DNA of 9,677 nucleotides. It comes from Methylotenera_A sp036675645 (lineage in GTDB: Bacteria; Pseudomonadota; Gammaproteobacteria; Burkholderiales; Methylophilaceae). Below are positions 1-5,887 of the stretch, one piece after another. A program made the translations under genes and the position numbers. Numbering within the stretch: the first letter of the stretch is position 1; each line of letters begins with the position of its first letter. Below the pieces are notes generated by a model, which saw nothing but the letters and a program-made list of their open reading frames with translations, ran no database searches and had not been told where the DNA came from. The stretch covers positions 1 to 9,677 of the forward strand of contig JAKFEP010000056.1 of the NCBI GenBank assembly GCA_036675645.1. The letters are read 5' to 3'.

Positions 1-291
1 TGCTGTCATTGTTCGTACTGCCTGCAGGCTTTTTAGTTGCAGTTTATCGGCTACTTTTTGTGAAATGGCCACACCGGTTGCGCCAGTATCCACCAGCACG
101 TCTACTTTTTCATTATTAATCAACGCTTCAGCGCGATAGTGACCATCTAAGCCGCGCTTTAATGTGACAACGTTGGCGTTATCCCCTAGCCGCCAAGCTT
201 TATTGGGGTTTTGGATATTATCGGCAAGGTAATACACGCCGACGACTAATGCCACCCATATAAAAGAGAAAACAAGTGTACTTCTAGACAT
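1..291 (-). CDS. Membrane-anchored retropepsin-like aspartic protease (C-terminus outside window)
   Basis: The first 97 codons of a minus-strand gene are present; the 3' end lies beyond the left edge. The protein opens with a hydrophobic segment at about residues 6-24, best read as an uncleaved membrane anchor. After a short linker comes a beta-rich stretch leading to VLVDTGATGVAIS (residues 65-77). D68-T69-G70 is the catalytic Asp motif of single-domain retropepsin-like proteases, as in the bacterial clan AA family TIGR02281. Such proteins carry one DTGA per chain and are expected to act as dimers; the bacterial substrates are mostly unknown. The ATG is fixed by an in-frame TGA three codons upstream. 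It lies 13 bp after the phosphomannomutase stop with no clear Shine-Dalgarno, which suggests translational coupling. Family assignment is firm from the motif; the cellular role is not inferred. Confidence 0.85.
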   Translation of the reverse strand, partial: MSRSTLVFSFIWVALVVGVYYLADNIQNPNKAWRLGDNANVVTLKRGLDGHYRAEALINNEKVDVLVDTGATGVAISQKVADKLQLKSLQAVRTMTA

Positions 292-304
292 GCTGAATCA
301 GCGG

Positions 305-1744
305 TTAAAACGGCAACGCAACCTGCGGTGCCACGCCCCATATTACATCGCGGAATTGCGCTTGTATGCGTTTAAGTGCCGCTTCGTTATCGGCCTCAAA
401 GCGTAGCACGATAACAGGGGTCGTGTTGCTCGGGCGCATCAGGCCAAAGCCATCCGCATATTCTACCCGCAGGCCATCAATCGTGATGACTTCAGTGGCG
501 CCTTCAAAGGTGGCTGTTTTTTGTAGTTTTGCAATCAGTGCATGGGGCTCGCCTTCTTGCATATTGATATGCTGCTCCGGTGTACTGACACTGTCGGGCA
601 GATTGTTCAAGACTTCTGAAGGATTGGCAAAGCGACTCAAAATTTCCAGTAAACGTGCACCGGCATACAAACCATCATCGAAGCCATACCAGCGTTTTTT
701 GCCAGCAGCGTTTTTGTCGTTAAAGAATACATGACCGCTCATCTCGCCCGCTAAGGCGGCATTACTTTCCTTGATTTTGGCCTTTACCAACGAATGTCCC
801 GTTTTCCACATAATGGGATTGCCACCCAGTTTGTTTATCCACGGACTTAAGTTGCGCGTCGACTTCACGTCAAAAATGATATTCGCACCTTTATTACGGC
901 TAAGTACGTCTTCTGCGAACAGTAATAGTTGGCGGTCTGGATAAATAATCTTACCGTCTTTAGTTACCACGCCCAATCGGTCGCCGTCGCCGTCAAATGC
1001 CAAGCCGATCTCAGCACGGGTCTTTGTGAGGGCAGTGATTAAGTCAGCCAAGTTTTCAGGTACGGATGGATCAGGGTGATGGTTGGGGAAGTGCCCATCT
1101 ACCTCACAGAACAATTCATCCACGCGGCAGCCAATCGCGTTGTAAAGCTGCTTGGCAAATGCGCCGGCTACACCATTACCGCAATCCACTGCAATCTGCA
1201 TGGGCCGAGTTAATTGAATGTCGGATTGAATGGTGGCGATATAGCTGGGGGCGATATCATAGCTACGTTCTAAACCATCGCCATAGCTGAAGCGGCTATA
1301 CTCAATACGGTGGCGCAAACTTTGAATGCTTTCGTTCGATAAAGTCTCGCCTGCCAGCACCATTTTTAATCCATTGTAATCAGGTGGGTTATGACTGCCA
1401 GTGACCATCACGCCACAGTTATTATTCAGGTGATATGCGGCAAAATACACCATGGGCGTCGCCACCATGCCTAAATTCACCACATTAACGCCGGCTTTAC
1501 GAATGCCCTGCGATAGCGCCTCTGCCAACTCTGGCCCCGATAATCGGCCATCGTAGCCAATGCAAATCTCACTTTGGCCGCGTTGACGCGCTTCAGAGCC
1601 CAAGGCATGTCCAATCGACTCAACAATTTTTGGTGTTAAGGTTTTGCCGACGATACCCCGAATATCATAGGCCTTAAAAATAGCGCGTGGCGCTAAAGGG
1701 GATTGTATGGTGATGGGATTTAAGTCGTTGACGGTGGGTTGCAT
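305..1744 (-). CDS. algC: Phosphomannomutase/phosphoglucomutase (AlgC/ManB type)
   Basis: A 479-aa cytosolic alpha-D-phosphohexomutase interconverting mannose-6-P/mannose-1-P and glucose-6-P/glucose-1-P, supplying GDP-mannose and UDP-glucose precursors for surface polysaccharides. All four family signatures are visible in order: FKAYDIRGIVG near the N-terminus (23-33), the phosphoserine loop TGSHNP (115-120, Ser117 catalytic), the Mg-binding loop DGDGDR (251-256), the sugar-discriminating loop GEMSGH (333-338) and the phosphate-binding RPSNTTP (437-443). Length is slightly above that of Pseudomonas AlgC (about 463 aa), owing to a roughly 20-residue N-terminal extension that is poorly conserved in the family. 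The GEMSGH type fits the dual PMM/PGM group rather than GlmM. No strong ribosome binding site precedes the ATG; the gene sits 43 bp behind the DUF3307 gene in the same orientation. The symbol follows the Pseudomonas orthologue; other names (manB, pgm) are used for the same enzyme. Confidence 0.95.
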   Translation of the reverse strand: MQPTVNDLNPITIQSPLAPRAIFKAYDIRGIVGKTLTPKIVESIGHALGSEARQRGQSEICIGYDGRLSGPELAEALSQGIRKAGVNVVNLGMVATPMVYFAAYHLNNNCGVMVTGSHNPPDYNGLKMVLAGETLSNESIQSLRHRIEYSRFSYGDGLERSYDIAPSYIATIQSDIQLTRPMQIAVDCGNGVAGAFAKQLYNAIGCRVDELFCEVDGHFPNHHPDPSVPENLADLITALTKTRAEIGLAFDGDGDRLGVVTKDGKIIYPDRQLLLFAEDVLSRNKGANIIFDVKSTRNLSPWINKLGGNPIMWKTGHSLVKAKIKESNAALAGEMSGHVFFNDKNAAGKKRWYGFDDGLYAGARLLEILSRFANPSEVLNNLPDSVSTPEQHINMQEGEPHALIAKLQKTATFEGATEVITIDGLRVEYADGFGLMRPSNTTPVIVLRFEADNEAALKRIQAQFRDVIWGVAPQVALPF

Positions 1745-1787
1745 GGTTACAATCTGGGCAGGTCAAAAAAATTAAAAGAATATTAAG

Positions 1788-2159
1788 TTAAGCATTATTT
1801 AAATTAAAGGCAAAGTAAACAATCATAAAATAGGTGATGTGGTGCAATAATTGATCAAACCCTAGCAATATCCAAAAACGCTCACTGTTATTGGGCTGCA
1901 GGTCGTAACGTTTAGACACATTCATCTTTGCCCAATCAATATGGTAATGCACCAGCAAATCAATTCCTGCATACAGCACGGAAGCACTGCCAATAAACGG
2001 CGTCAGCACTAATAGTGTGCCCAGCGCGTGGATGCTCGCATGTGCAATGCCCCCCGGGTGCATATAAGTGCCCTTATTGCGATACATCCATGGGTTGGCC
2101 TGCAATGGAAAATCGCAGATAAAATGTTTAACAAATAGCAGAAATAGGGCTTCAAACAA
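1788..2159 (-). CDS. Small integral membrane protein, DUF3307-like
   Basis: A 123-aa protein whose visible pattern matches what I know of DUF3307: an N-terminal hydrophobic stretch running into KHFICDFPLQ (11-20), His-rich positions HPGGIAHASIH (34-44), a hydrophobic span at about 46-70 ending in HYHIDWAKM, and a C-terminal DQLLHH (102-107) followed by a membrane segment at about 108-120. The repeated His and Asp residues at membrane edges hint at metal or substrate binding, but the family has no established function and I assign none. The start is a TTG (plus-strand caa at 2157-2159), preceded by AAAGG about 10 nt upstream. No in-frame ATG lies between it and the iscX stop, and the next internal Met (residue 25) would remove the conserved N-terminus. 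It begins 19 bp after iscX and is probably cotranscribed with it. Confidence 0.75.
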   Translation of the reverse strand: MFEALFLLFVKHFICDFPLQANPWMYRNKGTYMHPGGIAHASIHALGTLLVLTPFIGSASVLYAGIDLLVHYHIDWAKMNVSKRYDLQPNNSERFWILLGFDQLLHHITYFMIVYFAFNLNNA

Positions 2160-2178
2160 ATTTAATGCGCCTTTACAC

Positions 2179-2373
2179 TTATCTAGCTTCTTCCATCCAT
2201 GCCAGTTGAATCGCTTCTAGTATTTTTTCGCCACAGTGCTCAGGTAAATCATTAAAGCCTTCCAGCGCCATGACCCACGCCATTAAGTCAGTAAACCGAA
2301 TCGTGCTTGGGTCAATATCCGGGTATTTATCGAATAATTCTTCTGCAATCCGTTGGCTGTCAGTCCATTTCAT
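2179..2373 (-). CDS. iscX: Fe-S cluster assembly protein IscX
   Basis: A 64-aa acidic protein that aligns along its whole length with E. coli IscX (YfhJ): MKWTDSQRIAEELFDKYPD, then DPSTIRFTDLMAWV, and the C-terminal EKILEAIQLAWMEEA. IscX is a small helical protein that binds the cysteine desulfurase IscS and frataxin/iron, tuning sulfur transfer during Fe-S cluster assembly. In many proteobacteria it closes the isc operon after fdx. Here no isc gene adjoins it; it instead heads a minus-strand run with DUF3307, phosphomannomutase and a membrane protease. The ATG is standard; upstream only a weak GAGAA-like sequence resembles a ribosome binding site. A candidate promoter lies about 60-90 bp upstream (2434-2462). 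Confidence 0.93.
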   Translation of the reverse strand: MKWTDSQRIAEELFDKYPDIDPSTIRFTDLMAWVMALEGFNDLPEHCGEKILEAIQLAWMEEAR

Positions 2374-2433
2374 TTTTCAATTCTCAGCAAGCTATTCATT
2401 CATCATATTATTACATTAGATAGTTCTATTCGC

Positions 2434-2462
2434 ATCATTTAGAAGAAAATATTGACTGTGAA
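2434..2462 (-). promoter_or_regulatory. Candidate sigma-70 promoter for the iscX run
   Basis: On the minus strand TTCACA (plus 2457-2462, 5/6 to the -35 consensus) is followed after 17 bp by AATGAT (2434-2439, 4/6 to the -10 consensus). Transcription would start near 2427, giving a leader of about 55 nt before iscX. It lies just downstream of the minus-strand terminator, so iscX would be insulated from transcription arriving from the glyA side. It is a prediction from the motif alone. Confidence 0.35.
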
Positions 2463-2479
2463 ATTTTAATAGTAACCAT

Positions 2480-2514
2480 AAAAAATCCCGGCACTAGCTT
2501 TAAACTAGGCCGGG
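2480..2514 (-). terminator. Rho-independent terminator facing iscX
   Basis: The inverted repeat CCCGGC-a-CTAG / CTAGGCCGGG (2487-2497 and 2505-2514) gives a 10-bp stem with one bulged base and a 7-nt loop. On the minus strand it is followed by six consecutive T residues (six A on the plus strand, 2480-2485). On the plus strand no T tract follows, so it works leftward only. It does not close any annotated gene: the only source of leftward transcripts is the glyA upstream region, which points to an unannotated RNA. Confidence 0.7.
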
Positions 2515-2620
2515 TATAAGAGATAACTTGGAGATAGTAATTCAATAACTATTCAGCAAACACTATGCCAATATAAATCTTTATTAAAAACAACAGGTTA
2601 AAGTATGCCGTTTTCAGCGC

Positions 2621-2657
2621 TGGTTGTAGTTAGCCAGCAGGGTGGTTGTCATTAGCC
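2621..2657. repeat. Imperfect 15-bp direct repeat, 22-bp period
   Basis: TGGTTGTAGTTAGCC (2621-2635) recurs as TGGTTGTCATTAGCC (2643-2657), with 13 of 15 positions identical. The period is 22 bp, about two helical turns, so both copies face the same side of the DNA. They sit roughly 75-115 bp upstream of the candidate glyA -10 element, where an activator site would be placed. They may equally be repeated motifs of the candidate minus-strand RNA. Confidence 0.5.
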
Positions 2658-2710
2658 GTTTGGTGCAAATTAACAAAAATGACATTTATGCATAATTTCA
2701 TGCTGGGCAT

Positions 2711-2739
2711 TTTAAGTAAAAGCGCGCGCATGATAAAAT
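2711..2739 (+). promoter_or_regulatory. Candidate glyA promoter
   Basis: TAAAAT at 2734-2739, preceded by TG at 2731-2732 as in extended -10 elements (one base off ideal spacing), with a weak -35 TTTAAG at 2711-2716 and a 17-bp spacer. The predicted start is near 2746, giving a leader of about 36 nt before the glyA ATG. The poor -35 would fit a promoter needing an activator. The -10 overlaps that of the opposite-facing candidate promoter. Confidence 0.35.
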
Positions 2740-2758
2740 AATAGATTGTATTCATCAA
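2730..2758 (-). promoter_or_regulatory. Candidate divergent promoter overlapping that of glyA
   Basis: On the minus strand TTGATG (plus 2753-2758, 4/6) and TATCAT (plus 2730-2735, 5/6) are separated by 17 bp. The -10 overlaps the glyA -10 on the other strand, giving a nearly symmetric ATGATA/TATCAT core. Leftward transcription would run into the terminator at 2480-2514. Prediction from motif only. Confidence 0.35.
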
Positions 2759-2781
2759 ACTCTTTTTGGAAATAACAACAC

Positions 2782-4029
2782 ATGTTCAGTACTGCCAATA
2801 CACTTAATAAAGCTGACCCTGCATTAGATGCCATGATTAATGCAGAAGTGGTGCGCCAGCATCAGCACATCGAGCTAATTGCCTCGGAAAATTACACCAG
2901 TCCGGCGGTCATGCAAGCGCAGGGTTCACAGCTCACCAATAAGTATGCAGAGGGTTATCCGGGCAAACGTTTTTACGGTGGTTGCGAATATGTAGACCAA
3001 GTAGAGCAATTGGCAATAGACCGCCTGAAAGCCTTATACGGCGCGGAGTATGCCAATGTACAACCGCACTCTGGCAGCCAGGCTAACCAGGCGGTATATT
3101 TCAGTATTTTAAAGCCGGGTGATACGGTGATGGGCATGAATTTGGGTCATGGTGGGCATTTAACGCACGGCTCCCCTGCCAATTTATCGGGTAAGTTGTT
3201 TAACATTGTGGCTTATGGCCTGAATGATAAAGAAGAGATTGATTACGATGAAATGGAACGCATTGCCGTTGAAGCGAAACCAAAGCTATTAATCGGCGGT
3301 GCCTCTGCCTATGCTTTACGTTTCGATTGGGCGCGCATGGCAGAGATTGCCAAAAAAGTGGGCGCATATTTCATGGTGGATATGGCGCATTACTCCGGCC
3401 TAATCGCCGCTGGCGTATACCCGAACCCAGTGCCACACGCCGACTTCGTGACTTCAACTACACACAAAACGTTGCGAGGCCCACGTGGCGGTATTATTTT
3501 GGCCAGAGCGGAGTTTGAAAAGTCACTTAATTCAACTGTGTTCCCAGCCTTGCAAGGCGGCCCATTGATGCATGTGATTGCTGGTAAAGCGACTGCTTTC
3601 TTGGAGGCGGCGCAGCCGGAATTTAAGGTGTATCAACAACAAGTGCTGAAAAACGCAGTTGCGTTGGCTGAGACGCTTACCGCACGAGGATTGCGCATTA
3701 TTTCTGGTCGTACTGAATCACACATGTTTATGGTTGATTTACGCCCAAAAGGCTTAACCGGTAAAGCGGCAGACGCAGCACTAAGTTTGGCACATATTAC
3801 CGTGAATAAGAATGCCATTCCAAATGACCCTGAAAGTCCATTTGTGACGTCTGGTATTCGTATTGGCTCACCGGCAATCACCACGCGCGGCTTTAAAGAA
3901 GCAGAAGCCAAACAAGTGGCCAATTTAGTTGCCGATGTGTTGGATAACCCAACCGATGAAGCAGTGATTGCCGCCACCAAAGAAAAAGTACACGCGTTGA
4001 CGGACAGGTTCCCTGTTTACGGTGTTTGA
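2782..4029 (+). CDS. glyA: Serine hydroxymethyltransferase
   Basis: A 415-aa cytosolic PLP enzyme that converts serine and tetrahydrofolate to glycine and 5,10-methylene-THF, the main source of one-carbon units. Length matches the bacterial norm (E. coli 417). Visible landmarks are ELIASENYTS (31-40), YAEGYPGKRFYGG (55-67), the PLP-phosphate-binding HSGSQANQAV (96-105), VDMAHYSGLIA (199-209) with the PLP-contacting Asp/His, and TSTTHKTLRGPRGG (224-237), whose Lys229 forms the Schiff base. The ATG is preceded by a modest GGA element about 11 nt upstream. It is the first gene of the plus-strand set and is followed by nrdR after 156 bp. In methylotrophs this enzyme links formaldehyde/folate metabolism with serine and glycine supply. 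Confidence 0.99.
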   Translation: MFSTANTLNKADPALDAMINAEVVRQHQHIELIASENYTSPAVMQAQGSQLTNKYAEGYPGKRFYGGCEYVDQVEQLAIDRLKALYGAEYANVQPHSGSQANQAVYFSILKPGDTVMGMNLGHGGHLTHGSPANLSGKLFNIVAYGLNDKEEIDYDEMERIAVEAKPKLLIGGASAYALRFDWARMAEIAKKVGAYFMVDMAHYSGLIAAGVYPNPVPHADFVTSTTHKTLRGPRGGIILARAEFEKSLNSTVFPALQGGPLMHVIAGKATAFLEAAQPEFKVYQQQVLKNAVALAETLTARGLRIISGRTESHMFMVDLRPKGLTGKAADAALSLAHITVNKNAIPNDPESPFVTSGIRIGSPAITTRGFKEAEAKQVANLVADVLDNPTDEAVIAATKEKVHALTDRFPVYGV

Positions 4030-4072
4030 TTAGATGTACCAAGCACTTCAAAACCGTAGCGAGTATTTCAGT

Positions 4073-4161
4073 GGCGCGAAGACGCGGAGCGAATTGCGAG
4101 GCATACCATTCTGGGGTAGCCGAGCAGTGAGTGAGCACGCTACAAAGCCAATGAAACGCGC
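4073..4161. repeat. GC-rich structured intergenic element A (glyA-nrdR spacer)
   Basis: This non-coding stretch is much richer in G+C than the AT-rich spacers elsewhere. Outer arms GCGCG (4074-4078) and CGCGC (4157-4161) can pair; inside, GTAGC (4116-4120) pairs with GCTAC (4139-4143). It shares, in the same order, GGCGC, GCGAG, GGGGT, GYGAGYAC and AACGC(GC)AG with element B at 5768-5855. That suggests a dispersed intergenic repeat family, though only two diverged copies are visible here. No T tract follows, so it is not a classical terminator. Confidence 0.35.
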
Positions 4162-4170
4162 AGCAGGTTT

Positions 4171-4177
4171 GGGAGGA
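4171..4177 (+). promoter_or_regulatory. Strong Shine-Dalgarno of nrdR
   Basis: GGGAGGA lies 8 nt upstream of the nrdR ATG. It is the only near-consensus ribosome binding site in this window, supports the chosen start, and suggests nrdR is initiated independently rather than by coupling to glyA. Confidence 0.7.
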
Positions 4178-4185
4178 TTGGTGTA

Positions 4186-4629
4186 ATGAAATGCCCTTTT
4201 TGTGGTGAGATTGATACGCAAGTCATTGATTCAAGAGTCAATGACGAAGGTGATTCGATTCGCCGTCGCCGCAAATGTGGGGTTTGTGATAAACGTTTTA
4301 CCACCTATGAAACGGCTGAGCTGCACTTGCCGCAAGTGGTTAAAACCAACGGCACGCGCGAAGAATTTAGTCGTGAGAAGCTGCGTTTGTCCTTCACTCG
4401 CGCTTTGCACAAAAGGCCTGTGCCCACTGAGTATGTTGACCGCGCTCTCGACCATATTGTGCAAAAAATGTTGGCACGAGGCGAACGCGAAATCCCCGCC
4501 CGCGATTTGGGCGAAAGCGTAATGAGCGAGCTCAAACTGATGGATAAAGTGGCTTATATTCGTTTTGCCTCTGTCTATCGCAGCTTTTCTGATGTGGATG
4601 ATTTCCACGATGTCATTCGCGACTTATAA
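4186..4629 (+). CDS. nrdR: Transcriptional repressor NrdR
   Basis: A 147-aa ATP/dATP-sensing repressor of ribonucleotide reductase operons. The N-terminal zinc ribbon is complete: CPFC (Cys3, Cys6) and CGVC (Cys31, Cys34), with the Arg-rich SIRRRRKC between that contacts DNA at NrdR boxes. The ATP-cone domain covers about residues 49-139, including VVKTNGTREEFSREKL and the highly conserved VAYIRFASVYRSF (122-134). Length is typical for the family. It lies between glyA and ribD, an arrangement frequent in proteobacteria; ribD starts 12 bp after its stop. No nrd structural genes are in this window, so its targets act in trans. Confidence 0.98.
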   Translation: MKCPFCGEIDTQVIDSRVNDEGDSIRRRRKCGVCDKRFTTYETAELHLPQVVKTNGTREEFSREKLRLSFTRALHKRPVPTEYVDRALDHIVQKMLARGEREIPARDLGESVMSELKLMDKVAYIRFASVYRSFSDVDDFHDVIRDL

Positions 4630-4641
4630 CCTTTAAGCCGC

Positions 4642-5736
4642 ATGGCTTTTACCTCACAAGAACACCTCTTTATGGCGCGCGCACTGCAGCTAGCAGAGCA
4701 GGGCCTGTATACCACGATGCCCAACCCGCGCGTGGGTTGTGTGATTGTCAAAGATGGCAAAATTATAGGCGAAGGCGTGCACTTAAAAGCCGGTGAGGCG
4801 CATGCCGAAGTGTTTGCGTTGCAGCAAGCTGGCGAACAAGCGCACGGTGCTACCGCTTATGTCACACTCGAGCCCTGCAACCACAAAGGCCGAACTCCTC
4901 CATGCACTCATACCTTGCTCAAAGCTGGTATTTCTAAAGTCATCGCTGCGATGCAAGACCCCAATCCATTAGTTGCCGGTAGCGGCTTGGCGCATTTGCA
5001 AGCGCATGGTATAGACGTTGCCAGTGGCTTGATGCAAGCACAGGCAGAAGCCTTGAATCCTGGTTTTATAACGCGGATGACACGCAATACGCCCTATGTG
5101 CGCAGTAAAATTGCCGTCAGCCTAGATGGCAAGACAGCGCTTAATAATGGCGCCAGCCAATGGATAACGGGAGAGGCGGCAAGGGCGGATGTGCAGCATT
5201 GGCGCGCGCGCAGCTGCGCCATCCTCACTGGTGTCGGCACGGTGTTAGCAGATAATCCAAGTATGACGGTGCGCTTAGTTAGTGAAGCTGACCCCCCCAT
5301 TCAACCTTTGTGTATCATTGTGGATAGCGCATTAAAAACGCCAATTGATGCAAAAATTTTGACTGGCGGTGATGTGTTAATCGCTTTTGCGCAAGATGCC
5401 GACAATAAATCCACAGCACTATTAGCGGCTGGCGCCGAACTACTTTGTATTCCGAATGACCAAGGAAAAGTGTGCCTGAAAACGCTGTTAAGCCACCTAG
5501 CGGCTCGCGAAATCAATGAGGTGTTAGTAGAGGGTGGCGCAGGCTTAAATGGGGCGTTATTAGCGCAAAATCTCATTGATGAACTATTGATTTATTATGC
5601 ACCAAAATTGATGGGGAGCTTCGCCAAAAGCATGTTCGATATGCCCCAATTGACCGCGATGAGCCAAGTGCTAGATTTGCAAATTTTGGATGTGCGCCAT
5701 ATTGATAGCGATATTCGCATTCGAGCTAAAGTTTAG
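4642..5736 (+). CDS. ribD: Bifunctional diaminohydroxyphosphoribosylaminopyrimidine deaminase / 5-amino-6-(5-phosphoribosylamino)uracil reductase
   Basis: A 364-aa enzyme for the second and third steps of riboflavin synthesis. The N-terminal deaminase domain (about 1-145) shows PNPRVGCVIV (28-37), HAE (54-56, His54 zinc ligand and Glu56 catalytic) and PCNHKGRTPPC (78-88) with zinc ligands Cys79 and Cys88. The NADPH-dependent reductase domain (about 150-364) shows KIAVSLDGKTA (156-166), SQWITG (172-177), TGVGTVLADNPSMTVR (196-211) and a C-terminal EGGAGLNGALL. Length agrees with E. coli RibD (367). The reductase active-site loop is normal; in the deaminase the usual PCSH is PCNH, a tolerated change. 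No clear ribosome binding site precedes the ATG 12 bp after nrdR, so coupling is likely. The ribE/ribBA/ribH genes that follow in many relatives are absent; the spacer and a TatD-family gene follow instead. Confidence 0.98.
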   Translation: MAFTSQEHLFMARALQLAEQGLYTTMPNPRVGCVIVKDGKIIGEGVHLKAGEAHAEVFALQQAGEQAHGATAYVTLEPCNHKGRTPPCTHTLLKAGISKVIAAMQDPNPLVAGSGLAHLQAHGIDVASGLMQAQAEALNPGFITRMTRNTPYVRSKIAVSLDGKTALNNGASQWITGEAARADVQHWRARSCAILTGVGTVLADNPSMTVRLVSEADPPIQPLCIIVDSALKTPIDAKILTGGDVLIAFAQDADNKSTALLAAGAELLCIPNDQGKVCLKTLLSHLAAREINEVLVEGGAGLNGALLAQNLIDELLIYYAPKLMGSFAKSMFDMPQLTAMSQVLDLQILDVRHIDSDIRIRAKV

Positions 5737-5767
5737 CTTATGGCAAACTATAAAAATTCAGAGTTTT

Positions 5768-5855
5768 GTTGTGCAATACAAGGCGCACGGAACACAGAAG
5801 CCGAGATAGTACGGGGTTGTACAGCGAGGCTGCGAGTACCGCGCAACGCAGTAAG
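5768..5855. repeat. GC-rich structured intergenic element B (ribD-tatD spacer)
   Basis: Outer arms GTTGTGC (5768-5774) and GCGCAAC (5841-5847) pair over 7 bp with one G-U. GGCGC (5782-5786) offers a competing partner for GCGC. Inside, GTACAGC (5819-5825) can fold onto GCT and GTAC downstream (5829-5839) with a bulge. It shares AGCCGAG-type, GGGGT, GYGAGYAC and AACGCAG words with element A at 4073-4161, in conserved order. No open reading frame or T tract explains it. It most resembles a REP-like intergenic repeat; identity with a named family was not established. Confidence 0.35.
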
Positions 5856-5887
5856 ACTAACAAAAAATGAATTTTCTTGGTTACCAA

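Larger units (their letters stand above)
2480..2723 (-). ncRNA. Candidate small RNA antisense to the glyA leader region
   Basis: The unit is inferred from its ends: a minus-strand promoter (TTGATG at 2753-2758, 17-bp spacer, TATCAT at 2730-2735) predicting a start near 2723, and a strong terminator at 2480-2514. The RNA would be about 240 nt. Internally it would hold a GCTGG/CCAGC hairpin (plus 2619-2623 with 2634-2638) and two copies of a GGCTAA-nn-ACAACCA motif. A 23-codon reading frame (2630-2701, minus strand) lies inside it but has no convincing ribosome binding site. I do not recognise a known RNA family. A read-through stop for divergent transcription from the glyA promoter is the simpler alternative. 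Confidence 0.3.

Noticed and set aside
2451..2485. Plus-strand TTGACT as a -35 element for a rightward promoter ahead of the hairpin
   Set aside because: No acceptable -10 lies 16-18 bp downstream, and the hairpin has no T tract on that strand.
2630..2701. A 23-codon minus-strand reading frame as a small protein or leader peptide
   Set aside because: There is no convincing Shine-Dalgarno, no composition suggesting a leader peptide, and no downstream gene it would attenuate; it is kept only as a note under the candidate RNA.
3633..4138. Two overlapping minus-strand reading frames across the 3' end of glyA and its spacer
   Set aside because: They are antisense to a well-conserved gene, have no recognisable domain or ribosome binding site, and are explained by shadow coding.
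5203..5221. Palindrome GCGCAGCTGCGC within ribD
   Set aside because: It lies in the conserved reductase coding sequence and follows from codons for Arg-Ala-Arg-Ser-Cys-Ala; there is no sign of a separate function.
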